This document shows, one piece after another, positions 9,154 through 17,764 of a stretch of 64,000 nt of DNA. The notes below the pieces were generated by a model. It had not been told where the DNA came from, made no database searches, and was given only the letters and a program-made list of their open reading frames with translations. Where the stretch lies: the NCBI GenBank assembly GCA_964461835.1, contig CAYWVO010000013.1, positions 1 through 64,000 of the forward strand, written 5' to 3'. The DNA is from CAYWVO01 sp964461835 (GTDB lineage Bacteria > Zixibacteria > MSB-5A5 > WJJR01 > JAJRUJ01). The translations under genes were made by a program, and so were the position numbers. Within the stretch, counting starts at the first letter, position 1. Every line of letters starts with the position of its first letter.

Positions 9154-9585
9154 ATGGCAGCGGCAAAAGACGGTGACACCGTAAAAGTTCACTATACCGG
9201 GAAGCTCGAAGACGGAACAGTCTTTGACAGTTCCCAGGGACGGGACCCCATGGAATTCACCTTGGGGCAAGGTCAGCTTATCCCGGGCTTTGAGAAGGCT
9301 GTGGCCGGTTTGGAGCCAGGACAGTCGACCACCACACAGATCCCCTCCGAGGAGGCCTACGGGCCACGTCGGGACGAGTTGATGATTGAGGTCGGTAAAG
9401 AGCAATTCCCCGATGACTTGACACCGGAAATCGGCCAGCAGTTGCAGATGCGGCGCGGCGATACCGGTCAGCCCATGCGAGTGACCGTGGCGAACATCGG
9501 CGACCAGACTGTTACGCTGGATGCCAATCATCCCCTGGCCGGTAAGAACCTGACCTTTGATATCGAACTCGTCGACATCGGGTAA
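9154..9585 (+). CDS. FKBP-type peptidyl-prolyl cis-trans isomerase, SlyD-like
   Basis: A 143-residue cytoplasmic prolyl isomerase and likely chaperone. The FKBP core has VKVHYTGKLEDGTVFDSS, FTLGQGQLIPGFEKAV and GLEPGQ, followed by a SlyD-type insert-in-flap segment (about 65-130, EAYGPRRDELMIEV, FPDDLTPEIGQQL) and the closing strand NLTFDIELVDI. The histidine-rich metal-binding tail of E. coli SlyD is missing. ATG 9154 is preferred over ATG 9145 because GGAAGG at 9139-9144 is 9 bases from the former and directly abuts the latter. Terminators on both sides (9068 and 9612) make it a single-gene transcript. Confidence 0.93.
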   Translation: MAAAKDGDTVKVHYTGKLEDGTVFDSSQGRDPMEFTLGQGQLIPGFEKAVAGLEPGQSTTTQIPSEEAYGPRRDELMIEVGKEQFPDDLTPEIGQQLQMRRGDTGQPMRVTVANIGDQTVTLDANHPLAGKNLTFDIELVDIG

Positions 9586-9611
9586 CCAGCCGACCACGAC
9601 CAACGAATCTG

Positions 9612-9642
9612 CGGGCGGGAACAGCGGCTCCCGCCCGTTTTT
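9612..9642 (+). terminator. Rho-independent terminator after the FKBP gene
   Basis: A 9-bp perfect stem (9612-9620 with 9629-9637) and 8-base loop are followed by five T residues (9638-9642). Confidence 0.85.
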
Positions 9643-9740
9643 CATTGGCAACCACCTGCAGAGGACCGACATCCTCGTTGACTCCGGTGCGGGGAAAGTG
9701 TATATCCCATCCGATGAATATGGTGGTGTTGAGCTGGGTG

Positions 9741-10523
9741 ATGGGGTGGGTGCGCCTTGAGCGCCTGAACGCGCTAATTCTCTTTTTGCTATTTTCAATT
9801 ATTGTCGTCTATTTCATTCGCCGCGCAATTGCCGGGGCCCGGCTCTATATCCGTCCGCTTGCCGGATTACAGGAAGTAGAAGAGGCGGTGGGTCGGGCCA
9901 CTGAGATGGGCAAACCGGTGCTGTACATTCCCGGTACCGGGGATATTGATGAAATTCAGACGATTGCCGGCCTGGCGATTCTGGGTCTGGTGGCCAAAGT
10001 CACCGCCCGTTACGATACCCCGCTCCGGGTGCCGGTTTTATATCCCATGCCGATGACCGCCGCACAGGAGGTGGTGCGGGAATCGTACATCGACGAGGGC
10101 AAAGCCGATCAAATCCAGCCCGAGACCGTGCAATATATTGCCGGGGAGTCGTTTAGTTACTCCGCCCGGGTCGGCGGGATGATGCTGCGGGAAAAACCGG
10201 CCGCTAACATCTTCATGGGTTCTTTCCGTGCAGAATCCCTTTTGATTTCCGAGGTCGGTCAAACAACCGGAGCCATCCAGATCGCCGGTACCGCCGAGCC
10301 GGAACAATTGCCGTTTTTTATCGCCGCCTGTGATTACACCTTGATTGGTGAGGAGTTGTACGCCGCCAGCGCATATCTCTCGAAAGAACCGAAAATGCTC
10401 GGTTCGCTCAAGGGGCAGGATCTGGTAAAAATGATTATTGCAATCTGTCTCTTGTTAGCGGTCTTGGCGGTTACGCTCACCGGGCAAACCGATGTTGTCC
10501 AGGGGTTATTCAAGGCAAGATAG
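9741..10523 (+). CDS. Membrane protein of unknown function, resembling DUF6754 proteins (operon gene 1 of 4)
   Basis: I recall DUF6754 as a domain of this type, but the assignment is from memory and tentative. The protein (about 260 residues) has one helix near the N-terminus (LILFLLFSIIVVYFI), a soluble middle of about 190 residues containing PVLYIPGTGDIDEIQT, RVPVLYPMPMTAAQEV and ANIFMGSFRAESLLISE, and a second helix near the C-terminus (MIIAICLLLAVLAVTLTG). No catalytic motif is recognised. The start is uncertain: ATG 9714, 9720 and 9741 and GTG 9750 are all in frame and none has a strong ribosome-binding site; I chose 9741 as closest to the helix. The next gene begins one base after the stop, so these genes form one operon. 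Confidence 0.75.
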   Translation: MGWVRLERLNALILFLLFSIIVVYFIRRAIAGARLYIRPLAGLQEVEEAVGRATEMGKPVLYIPGTGDIDEIQTIAGLAILGLVAKVTARYDTPLRVPVLYPMPMTAAQEVVRESYIDEGKADQIQPETVQYIAGESFSYSARVGGMMLREKPAANIFMGSFRAESLLISEVGQTTGAIQIAGTAEPEQLPFFIAACDYTLIGEELYAASAYLSKEPKMLGSLKGQDLVKMIIAICLLLAVLAVTLTGQTDVVQGLFKAR

Positions 10524-10524
10524 G

Positions 10525-11145
10525 ATGAAGACACAGCTACCGGTTGCCATTGCATTCTTGTCCGGATTCCTGATGGTCGTGGCGTTTTTCGGCCAGGGAC
10601 AATTTCTCGCTGATTTTTCCAATGAAGCACTTCGCTATATGAGCATTGTCGCCGGGTTCTCCATTCTGCTGGGTGCGATTTCGATCACCCGAGTGAGCTG
10701 GGGTGTGGTGCGCACGCGGAGTGAGGACTGGCCCTATAAAATTGTCCTGTTGATTTGCCTGTTTACCATGACCGGTTTCGGTGTGTTCCAGGGAATCACG
10801 GGTGGAACCGTGTTTGAATGGCTTTTCGAGAGCATTCAAAAACCGATGATGGCAACGATGTTTTCGCTGCTGGCGTTTTTTATCGCGTCGGCCTCCTATC
10901 GTGCCTTTCGTGCGCGGAATATGGAAGCGACGATCCTCTTGCTCGCCGCGATGGTGGTAATGTTGGGACGTGTGCCAATGGGACAGTACTTGTACGAACA
11001 CCTGCCGGCGGTGGCCAACTGGATCATGATGTATCCCAATGTCGCCGTGCAGCGCGGTATTATCATCGGGGCGGCACTGGGCGCTGCCTCCATGTCGTTG
11101 CGGATTATTCTTGGTATCGAACGAACCTATATGGGACGCGGGTAA
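10525..11145 (+). CDS. Polytopic membrane protein, unknown function (operon gene 2 of 4)
   Basis: A 206-residue, almost entirely hydrophobic protein with about six predicted helices, among them AIAFLSGFLMVVAFF, YMSIVAGFSILLGAI, IVLLICLFTMTGFGVF, MFSLLAFFIASASY, ATILLLAAMVVML and GIIIGAALGAASM. ATG 10525 is one base after the previous stop with AGG close upstream. The next gene begins with GTG 11147, one base after this stop. I recognise no family; tight packing says its product works with its neighbours. Confidence 0.75.
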   Translation: MKTQLPVAIAFLSGFLMVVAFFGQGQFLADFSNEALRYMSIVAGFSILLGAISITRVSWGVVRTRSEDWPYKIVLLICLFTMTGFGVFQGITGGTVFEWLFESIQKPMMATMFSLLAFFIASASYRAFRARNMEATILLLAAMVVMLGRVPMGQYLYEHLPAVANWIMMYPNVAVQRGIIIGAALGAASMSLRIILGIERTYMGRG

Positions 11146-11146
11146 C

Positions 11147-12010
11147 GTGTATAACCAGCGGCTGACAGCCAACAAGCCATCCACCTTCTGGCAGCGGATG
11201 CAGTCGGTCGACCGACGTGTGCTGTTTGTGTTGATTTTTCTCTCCGTTATCCTCCCGCTCTTGATGCCGCTGAACCTTCCGGTGCCGGAGACGCCGGAGA
11301 CGCAGGATTTCTATGATGCGGTCGAGGCGTTGCCCGATTCGTCTATCGTCATGTTGCCTTTTGATTTCTGGCCGTCCACGCTGGCGGAGACCCAGCCGAT
11401 GGCCGTGGTAGGGTTGCGGCATTTGATGAACAAAGACTGCTTCGTCGTCGGACTGTCGAATGTTGGTATGGGCGGCCCCACAATCGCCGACCGGCTTCTG
11501 GACTCTATCGGCGGTGAGTTCAACAAGACGTACGGAGTGGACTATGTCAACTTAGGATACAAACCAGACTACCGGGCAGTGATGCTGGGGATGGGTACCC
11601 GCATCTCCGATATTTTCCCCACCGACCACCGGGGAACACCGGTGGAGGAAATTCCGCTGATGCGCCGGGTCCCCAACTACGACAGCGTCGCTTTTGTCTT
11701 CGTGGTTTCCGATAACATTGCGGTCGATTATTGGGTCGGTTTGGTCAATGCCCGCTTTGGTATTCCCATGGGAGCCGGGGTCACGGCGGTTATGGCGCCG
11801 AAAAGCTTGTCGTTTGTGAATGCCGGCCAGTTGGTCGGCCTCATGGGGGGCATGAAAGGGTGTGCCGAATACGAAAACCTGCTCGACCGCGAGGACCGGG
11901 CGACACGCGGGATGGACTCACAGTCGATGATCCACCTGCTTATTGTCGCTTTTATTGTCATGGGCAATGTCGGGTATTTTGTCGGTGCGCGGGCGAAACC
12001 TAAAGGATAA
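11147..12010 (+). CDS. Membrane-anchored protein with large non-membrane domain, unknown function (operon gene 3 of 4)
   Basis: A 287-residue protein with a helix near the N-terminus (VLFVLIFLSVILPLLMPLNL), a roughly 210-residue domain, and a C-terminal helix (MIHLLIVAFIVMGNVGYFVG). The middle has YDAVEALPDSSIVMLPFDFWP, GLRHLMNKDCFVVGLS, VNLGYKPDYRAVMLGMGTRI and GIPMGAGVTAVMAPKSLSFV; the two-helix layout suggests the domain faces the periplasm. GTG 11147 follows the previous stop by one base; longer readings run back inside the preceding gene and are rejected. The regularly spaced glycine-rich strands are compatible with an alpha/beta domain, but I cannot name it. Confidence 0.75.
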   Translation: MYNQRLTANKPSTFWQRMQSVDRRVLFVLIFLSVILPLLMPLNLPVPETPETQDFYDAVEALPDSSIVMLPFDFWPSTLAETQPMAVVGLRHLMNKDCFVVGLSNVGMGGPTIADRLLDSIGGEFNKTYGVDYVNLGYKPDYRAVMLGMGTRISDIFPTDHRGTPVEEIPLMRRVPNYDSVAFVFVVSDNIAVDYWVGLVNARFGIPMGAGVTAVMAPKSLSFVNAGQLVGLMGGMKGCAEYENLLDREDRATRGMDSQSMIHLLIVAFIVMGNVGYFVGARAKPKG

Positions 12011-12012
12011 CC

Positions 12013-12630
12013 GTGAATTCATTCTGGACACAGCCATTCGTGTACTTTTTTCTGCCGGCGTTTTTCACCTTGGCGGTCTACTCGTTCTTGTTCAAGGACA
12101 ACCCATGGTTTAAGTTCGCCGAGCATGTTTTCGCCGGACTCTCGGCGGGCTATTATGCCGGGTTGATCTTTAACTCGGTAATCAAACAGCAGATGTTTAT
12201 TCCCATGCTGGACCAGGGCCGGTGGGACCTGATAATCCCCGGGACGTTGGGGGTGATGTTGTTTGCCCGGTTTATTCCCCGGGGCCGCTGGCTGACCCGG
12301 CTGCCGCTGGCCTTCGTAATCGGCACCACGGCCGGCATTATGTTTCTCCAGCAGTTGCACGGTCTCGTCCTGCCCCAGGTAAGCAGCACGGTGCTGCCGC
12401 TGACCTCAGTCGGCAATATTGTCATCGTGGTCGGAGTGTTGACCACCTTGATGTATTTCTATTTTTCCCGGCCCCATACCGGGGTGTTGGGTGGTGTGGC
12501 CAAAGTCGGGATCTGGTTCATTATGGTTTCCTTTGGCGCGCATTTTGGTTACACCGTGATGGCGCGAGTTTCGTTACTGATCGGTCGCATTCAATTTCTT
12601 TTTGTCGACTGGCTGCGGCTCGTGGAATAA
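12013..12630 (+). CDS. Polytopic membrane protein, unknown function (operon gene 4 of 4)
   Basis: A 205-residue membrane protein with about six helices, including FFLPAFFTLAVYSFLF, HVFAGLSAGYYAGLIF, LIIPGTLGVMLFARFI, LAFVIGTTAGIMFLQQL, IVIVVGVLTTLMYFYF and KVGIWFIMVSFGAHFGYTV. It starts with GTG 12013, two bases after the preceding stop. It closes the four-gene set: two proteins (genes 1 and 3) carry soluble domains between two helices and two (genes 2 and 4) are polytopic. That is the composition of a membrane complex, but its function is unknown to me. Confidence 0.75.
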   Translation: MNSFWTQPFVYFFLPAFFTLAVYSFLFKDNPWFKFAEHVFAGLSAGYYAGLIFNSVIKQQMFIPMLDQGRWDLIIPGTLGVMLFARFIPRGRWLTRLPLAFVIGTTAGIMFLQQLHGLVLPQVSSTVLPLTSVGNIVIVVGVLTTLMYFYFSRPHTGVLGGVAKVGIWFIMVSFGAHFGYTVMARVSLLIGRIQFLFVDWLRLVE

Positions 12631-12661
12631 AGTCTACGTATAATCGGTTGGGTAACAACCA

Positions 12662-12689
12662 TTGCCCTCGGCTGACAGATGTGTATATT
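12662..12689 (+). promoter_or_regulatory. Possible sigma70-type promoter
   Basis: TTGCCC (12662-12667) and TATATT (12684-12689) are 16 bases apart, 30 bases before the lipoprotein gene at 12720. The -35 matches the consensus weakly. Confidence 0.35.
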
Positions 12690-12719
12690 CCAAGGCAAAA
12701 GGCATAGTGTAGTACCGTG

Positions 12720-13496
12720 ATGAACCATCCTACAATCAAGACAAGGCAATTATTCAATCCGGCGTTTCGGTTGACAGTGATGGTGTTCGCCGGATTTCTG
12801 GTCGCGGTCGGCTGCGGCGGCGAAAGCCTAAAGACCGACAAACTGAAACAAACGTGGGAATTGTATTCGTCGGAGAACCTCAATTTTTATTACCCGCCGG
12901 ATTCACCAAAACTCGGCAGGATGGAAACGTTCGCGTCGAGTTGTGAGGAAGTTTATGAGCATGTGACGCGGGTGCTGCAACTCGATATCGAGGAACGGTT
13001 CGAAATCTTTCTGTTTACCACCGACCAGCAGTGTGACTCGCTCCTCGGGCAACCGGCCGGCTTCTACGAAAACGGTGTTATCGTCATGCGCATCGGCCAG
13101 CATCCCGGTGGATACCTCGCCATGGCGGCGTGCGATCATATCGATGAGTCCTCCGACGGCACATTTGATGTGCTGGAGGCGGGAATGTATCAATTGTATT
13201 CCGCGCCGGCGGTCAACGCCCACACGCAGACCCTGGCCTTTGAGCGCACCAATCGTTTTATCCCCCTGACCGATTTGGCAGATACCTCGGTCGTCAAAGA
13301 TCAGCAGGTGTTCTATCTGGAATCTGCCTCATTTTGCGCGTTCCTGTTGGCGAATTTCGGCCCGGAACGATTCAAAATGCTGTGGAGTTCCGCACGGAAC
13401 TTTACCGAATCGCTGGAACGCATTTACGGTGCCGATATTTTGGAACTCGAGGCAGCCTGGCAGGCCTATTACCGTCAGGAGGCCGGCCGGACCTGA
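12720..13496 (+). CDS. Putative lipoprotein resembling MA-type gluzincin peptidases without the metal motif
   Basis: A 258-residue exported lipoprotein: a basic, hydrophobic start leads to the lipobox LVAVGC (cysteine near residue 32). The mature part has the outline of peptidase-MA-like proteins: a sequence about a mature chain that looks like NLNFYYPP, an early EVYEHVTRVL helix, FEIFLFTTDQQ, and a C-terminal FLLANFGPERFKMLW...SLERIYGADILELEAAW helix pair. Where those enzymes have HExxH there is MAACDHIDESS, so a zinc site is not evident and it may be a non-catalytic relative. GTG 12717 and ATG 12720 are adjacent; I use the ATG. It leads a group of three lipoprotein genes. Confidence 0.7.
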   Translation: MNHPTIKTRQLFNPAFRLTVMVFAGFLVAVGCGGESLKTDKLKQTWELYSSENLNFYYPPDSPKLGRMETFASSCEEVYEHVTRVLQLDIEERFEIFLFTTDQQCDSLLGQPAGFYENGVIVMRIGQHPGGYLAMAACDHIDESSDGTFDVLEAGMYQLYSAPAVNAHTQTLAFERTNRFIPLTDLADTSVVKDQQVFYLESASFCAFLLANFGPERFKMLWSSARNFTESLERIYGADILELEAAWQAYYRQEAGRT

Positions 13497-13534
13497 GAAA
13501 CATCTGCGCCCACCCCCAAGGCCTTGAGAAATCC

Positions 13535-14383
13535 ATGGTACATCTCGACCGCTACATACCGGATGCCCGCACACTATTTCTCGTGCTCATCAGCGCAGTT
13601 CTGCTGACAATCATACACTGTGCCCCTGCTCCGCGAGTGGACGAGCGACCGGAGCGACCACTGCCGGTGGCCTCCAATTTGCAGGTCACCTACCGCGGCG
13701 AGGATGCCCTTTTGGAATGGCAGACAAATCGGCAATCGGAGGATTTGCTTTCCGGTTACAACATCTATATTTCCGCCGAAGAACGTATTCGAGACCTCCC
13801 CCCGAGTTCAGACAAACTCCAATCGCGGCTCTGGCGTGGAGTCACGTACCCCGGTGATACCGAACCGCGTACCGATGTCGAATCCGCGGAAATATCCGGC
13901 TTGGAGTACGGCACCCGATATTTTATCCATGTTCGAACTGTTGGGGTCAATGGCGCCATCGGGCCTCCATCCCCGGAAATCAGTGTGATTCCCCGGCCGG
14001 AGGGAGAATGCACGCTGACTCCGCGGTTCAGTGGCGGGGAGGATGGATATCATTTTGCCGCACAAGAGTATGTGCCGGCACGGGACATCCAGAACGACCT
14101 CTATCTGTATGTGCGACAGGACAGCATCTTCGCGGCCAGCCCGCACCGTCTCAATCCCGCCAATCGCGCACGAACATTGTATCATCTGGGATCGGCCGGA
14201 TCGATCGCCGGGTTCCCCCAGGTCGAAAATCTCGGGCCGGGTCAGGAGACAGTATATCTGGTAGAGGGCCACGGATATCTGCTGGTCACGCCGGAACAAT
14301 ATCACGTCAAATTCCGGGTACAGGATATTGTGTTTGCGGATGATATCCCGGAGGTGACGATCGAGTATATCGTTCAATTGTGA
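13535..14383 (+). CDS. Putative lipoprotein with a fibronectin type III-like domain
   Basis: A 282-residue protein with a signal sequence ending in LLTIIHC, an acceptable lipobox with the cysteine at about residue 29. A fibronectin type III-like domain covers about 45-160: LPVASNLQVTYRGEDALLEW at its start, YNIYISAEERI, and the characteristic GLEYGTRYFIHVRTVG at its end. The remaining 120 residues (from FSGGEDGYHF) have no recognised fold but look beta-rich. The start ATG 13535 is the first one giving a signal peptide; the frame is open further upstream inside the previous gene, which I discount. Likely a periplasmic or surface lipoprotein. Confidence 0.75.
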   Translation: MVHLDRYIPDARTLFLVLISAVLLTIIHCAPAPRVDERPERPLPVASNLQVTYRGEDALLEWQTNRQSEDLLSGYNIYISAEERIRDLPPSSDKLQSRLWRGVTYPGDTEPRTDVESAEISGLEYGTRYFIHVRTVGVNGAIGPPSPEISVIPRPEGECTLTPRFSGGEDGYHFAAQEYVPARDIQNDLYLYVRQDSIFAASPHRLNPANRARTLYHLGSAGSIAGFPQVENLGPGQETVYLVEGHGYLLVTPEQYHVKFRVQDIVFADDIPEVTIEYIVQL

Positions 14384-14428
14384 CCGTACCGAACATCGTT
14401 TTAGTGATCGGTAGGCCGTCCTTGCCTG

Positions 14429-14434
14429 TATAAT
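14429..14434 (+). promoter_or_regulatory. Possible promoter -10 element
   Basis: A perfect TATAAT preceded by TG lies 42 bases before the lipoprotein gene at 14476. No good -35 box is visible at the right spacing. Confidence 0.35.
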
Positions 14435-14475
14435 GGGATGCGGTCTAAATACGGTGTACTGACAAGGGAGGATCG

Positions 14476-15381
14476 ATGTTCTCACACAGGGTTTTGTTGA
14501 TAGCGCTTCTGCTGTACCTGGGTGTTATGCTGATTGGCTGTGGCGGTGATGATCCCGTGACGTCCACAGTCAGCAATAACCGGTTAATTATTTCGGCGAC
14601 GAACGTTCCACGTCTGTCGTCGAACTGGAGCTATCAAACATGGGCGTTTCACGACAGTCAATGGGTTGCCGGGGAGGAATTCAACGTCAATGCCAGTGGC
14701 GAGGTTGAGGATACGCTGACGTTTCCGGATCTCGACCTGCTCAACACCTGCGATTCGCTGCGCATTACCATGAATCACAATAGTTTATCGTCCGGCGTCG
14801 GGGACGCGTATACGATAATGCAAAGTCCGATCTCCATTCACGGTGCACCCAAACTGGAAAGTCCGCTTAAAGGCAACGTCGAAACCGGGTTTCTCTTTTT
14901 TACCTTTGCCACTCCCAGTGATGATGATACCAGTTTTGCGAATGAAATGAGCGGTATCTGGTTTACCAAAGCGGATTTGACCGAACCGGGATTGGACACC
15001 TTGCCCCAACTGCCCGAGAATTACGTTTACGAATGCTGGGGGCAACACGACGGCGTATGGCTTTCGGGTGGCCAGTTTAATCAGCGTTCTGGAGCCGATC
15101 AGCACTGCCGGTATTACGATTGTGGCGCTGATGTTCCGCCATTTCCCGGAGAAGATTTTGTAAACAACTTGCCCATTGCGCCGTTTAATTTCAGTGAGGG
15201 CGATACGATATTGGTTTCGATTGAGCCCACGGATGACCCCTTTCCGGATCTGCCCTTTTACCGCTGGCATTATCGCGAACTGGGAACTAAAGTGAATGAG
15301 GAACCCGGTCAAACATATTTGCTTGATCCGTTCTCAAGTGAAATCTGGCCGCACGTAATCGCCTTCATTGTGAGCGATTAG
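14476..15381 (+). CDS. Putative lipoprotein with two anti-sigma-K-like repeats
   Basis: A 301-residue lipoprotein with lipobox VMLIGC (cysteine at residue 22) and a strong ribosome-binding site, GGGAGGA, about 5 bases before ATG 14476. The mature chain holds two similar modules: NVPRLSSNWSYQTWAFHDSQW (about 43-63) and a second with LPQLPENYVYECWGQHDGVW (about 175-195). Each has the Leu-Pro...Tyr-x-x-Trp-x-x-x-Asp-x-x-Trp pattern seen in the periplasmic domain of RskA-type anti-sigma factors. There is no cytoplasmic sigma-binding part or sigma gene nearby, so it is not an anti-sigma factor itself; the fold may be used as an extracellular binding domain. Confidence 0.7.
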   Translation: MFSHRVLLIALLLYLGVMLIGCGGDDPVTSTVSNNRLIISATNVPRLSSNWSYQTWAFHDSQWVAGEEFNVNASGEVEDTLTFPDLDLLNTCDSLRITMNHNSLSSGVGDAYTIMQSPISIHGAPKLESPLKGNVETGFLFFTFATPSDDDTSFANEMSGIWFTKADLTEPGLDTLPQLPENYVYECWGQHDGVWLSGGQFNQRSGADQHCRYYDCGADVPPFPGEDFVNNLPIAPFNFSEGDTILVSIEPTDDPFPDLPFYRWHYRELGTKVNEEPGQTYLLDPFSSEIWPHVIAFIVSD

Positions 15382-15512
15382 CCGCGGTACCGGTCTGAAC
15401 GACCATTGGTGCATTGAGATGGCTGTCAAAATTCGGTCAATCCTGGCAGGTTTTTGGCGGTTCGGGTTCAGGGTTGAGGATAAATGGATATATTAAGCCC
15501 GTATTATGAGGC

Positions 15513-15761
15513 ATGGTTGACGAGACGAAAAGGAGTGAAGACAGGGGCGCTGCCGGCATCTGGGCCCGGTGGGTCGGAGTGGCGCTGTTTGCGATGTTGG
15601 GAATAGCAGTGTTTTCGGGTGGTTTAGGATTGCTGGGATTGCAGGAACACCCGATGCGCACGGCAATCGGCTGGGCCTTTTTGGGGTACGCGGTGTTACG
15701 GGCGGTGATTAACATCATTCTTTCTCGCGCCAAACGCCCTTCCAGGATCGAAATACACTGA
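15513..15761 (+). CDS. Small membrane protein, unknown function
   Basis: An 82-residue protein with a charged N-terminus (about 15 residues), a first helix VGVALFAMLGIAVFSGGLGLLGL, a short loop, a second helix AIGWAFLGYAVLRAVINIIL, and a basic tail. It stands alone, with a promoter for the next gene downstream. The ribosome-binding site is weak (TGAGG). No family recognised. Confidence 0.6.
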   Translation: MVDETKRSEDRGAAGIWARWVGVALFAMLGIAVFSGGLGLLGLQEHPMRTAIGWAFLGYAVLRAVINIILSRAKRPSRIEIH

Positions 15762-15800
15762 TGTGTCAATAAGTTAGGGGAATCAAGCGACAAAAATGGC

Positions 15801-15830
15801 TTGACAGAGGGGGCAGGAACTAAAGATAAT
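15801..15830 (+). promoter_or_regulatory. Sigma70-type promoter for the TPR gene
   Basis: TTGACA (15801-15806) and GATAAT (15825-15830) with an 18-base spacer lie 38 bases before ATG 15869. The -35 is perfect and the -10 differs at one base. Confidence 0.7.
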
Positions 15831-15868
15831 TGGTTTCTTATGCCCAAACCGGAAATGAGTGATTTGGT

Positions 15869-17734
15869 ATGAAAATCGTAGACACAATTCGAATCGTTAC
15901 CTGTTTCGCACTGATGGCGTTGGTCGCGATCCCGGCCGCCTTCGCGCGAACCGATTTGACCGGAGCGCAACAGGCGATTACGGATGGTCGTTTCCAGGAA
16001 GCGATTGACCTGCTCACCGCGGCGCAGGAAGAAGACGCCCGGAATCATGAAATCTACTTGTTATTGGGTAAGGCGTATCGTGGGCTGGGCGACCTGGAGA
16101 ACGCAGAATCAGCGTACCGGCAAGCGGTCAAATACAAAGGCAAGGACCCCCGGACGCGGGTCGGCCTCGCCGAGGTCCTCATGGCCCAGGAAGAATATGA
16201 AGAAGCCCGCGCGGTTCTGGATACAGGGCTCAAGAAGGCCAAAGATGACGAGGATAAAGCGAAGTATAACGACGCAATCGGCAGACTCCTTACGGCCACC
16301 GGTAAGTGTAATGAAGCACAACAGTACCTGCTGACCGCGACGATCCAGGACGAAGAGACCCTCGATTACCGGTTGCACCTGGGGCAGGCATACTATGAAT
16401 GCCAGGTGTACACGCTGGCCAAAATTGAATATCAGGCCGTGCTGGCGGAGGATTCCAGCAACTGCATGGCTTGGTATCGAATCGGGTATGCGGATTTCCG
16501 CGACCGGCGGTTTAATCAGGCGCTGGAAGCATTCAGTAATGCCTATCTATGCGATACAACGTTTATTCCGGTCTATTATGATCTGGCATGGTTGTACTAT
16601 CTGTCGGCCCGCTCGCAGCGGGGTGAGAAGGCGGAGGAATATTACAATAACGCCCTGTACTTCTTTGAAAAATACCGCAAGGAATGGTTGGACTCCAATA
16701 AGGTTCAAGTGGCCAAAAACATCTCCCTGGCTTATTATCAGCTCAACGCGTACGAGCAGGCTATTGAGGAACTGGCGCGGGCGATTGAATTGGGTGTCGA
16801 TGATCCGGAAATGCTGTTTTTGCTCGGACGTTCTTTACAAGTGATGGAGCGGTACGAGGAAGCGATCGGGCGATTTGATCAATATGAGGCAAGCCTGGGC
16901 CAAGCGGACACCGCCTCGGCCGAGCTCTATTCCCGTCGAGGATTATGTCGCTATATGATGACGCGGGATGACTCCATCCTGGCCAATGACCCGCAATGGC
17001 TGATGCTGGCGGTGGAGGACTTCAAGAAGGCCATTGAACGGGATTCGACAGATGCCCGGTCGATCTCGCTCGCTGGGACATTGCTCAACGGCAGCGTGCT
17101 CAAGCGATACGAGGATGCGAAATGGTACTTTGACCGGTTGACAGAAATGTTCCCGGACGAAGCACGCTATTGGTATAACGCGGCGTTGCCCCGGCTGCGA
17201 TTAAAGCAGGACGTCGAAGCACTCGATTTCCTATTGAGAGCAATAGCGACCGACACCACTGTCGAGGGTGCGGTGCGCAAATCTGCGCGGGAAATCGCCT
17301 CACCGATTCTCCTGAAAGCCGGGCAATTCGCCAAGGCGCGGGGATTCTATGAAAAAATGATTGCGGAGGAACCCAACAACTGCGAACACAAAAAGTTGTA
17401 CGCCTATATCTATATGGCTGTCGCAATTGATGAACCCGACGAGACCAAAGCCGGCGCCAAGTGGGCGGCGGCGATTCCGCATCTGAAGCGAGCCTACAAT
17501 TGCATGGCCGATAAACAGTTGAATCCCTGTGAAACAAAGATGTTCGAGGTCACCAAGTGGTTGGCGCAGGCCTATATGCTCCAAAGTGCGTCTGATCGGG
17601 ATTCGGCCAGGCCGCTTATTGAACAAGGTTTGAAATGTAGGCCAGATGACCGGGACCTGAAGGAGTTGGAACGGGTCATCTCGGAAGGTGAGGAACTCGA
17701 ATATACCCCGGGAATGAAAACCGGCGGGAGATAA
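15869..17734 (+). CDS. Large secreted tetratricopeptide-repeat protein
   Basis: A 621-residue exported protein. Residues 1-26 form a signal peptide ending in PAAFA. The rest is almost entirely TPR helices: GRFQEAIDLLTAAQ (about 38), HEIYLLLGKAYRGLGDLENAESAYRQ (split over about 60-86), ARVGLAEVLMAQEEYEEAR, then further units through the 300s such as NAYEQAIEELARAIELG and RYEEAIGRFDQ, and again near 380 and 490-510. TPR proteins act as binding scaffolds. It has its own promoter at 15801 and lies upstream of a membrane protein and the ExbB/ExbD/TonB genes, which suggests it may serve the same energised envelope complex, though that is inference. Confidence 0.88.
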   Translation: MKIVDTIRIVTCFALMALVAIPAAFARTDLTGAQQAITDGRFQEAIDLLTAAQEEDARNHEIYLLLGKAYRGLGDLENAESAYRQAVKYKGKDPRTRVGLAEVLMAQEEYEEARAVLDTGLKKAKDDEDKAKYNDAIGRLLTATGKCNEAQQYLLTATIQDEETLDYRLHLGQAYYECQVYTLAKIEYQAVLAEDSSNCMAWYRIGYADFRDRRFNQALEAFSNAYLCDTTFIPVYYDLAWLYYLSARSQRGEKAEEYYNNALYFFEKYRKEWLDSNKVQVAKNISLAYYQLNAYEQAIEELARAIELGVDDPEMLFLLGRSLQVMERYEEAIGRFDQYEASLGQADTASAELYSRRGLCRYMMTRDDSILANDPQWLMLAVEDFKKAIERDSTDARSISLAGTLLNGSVLKRYEDAKWYFDRLTEMFPDEARYWYNAALPRLRLKQDVEALDFLLRAIATDTTVEGAVRKSAREIASPILLKAGQFAKARGFYEKMIAEEPNNCEHKKLYAYIYMAVAIDEPDETKAGAKWAAAIPHLKRAYNCMADKQLNPCETKMFEVTKWLAQAYMLQSASDRDSARPLIEQGLKCRPDDRDLKELERVISEGEELEYTPGMKTGGR

Positions 17735-17764
17735 GTCCTTTTTACGATATGGGTGGATGTCCAG

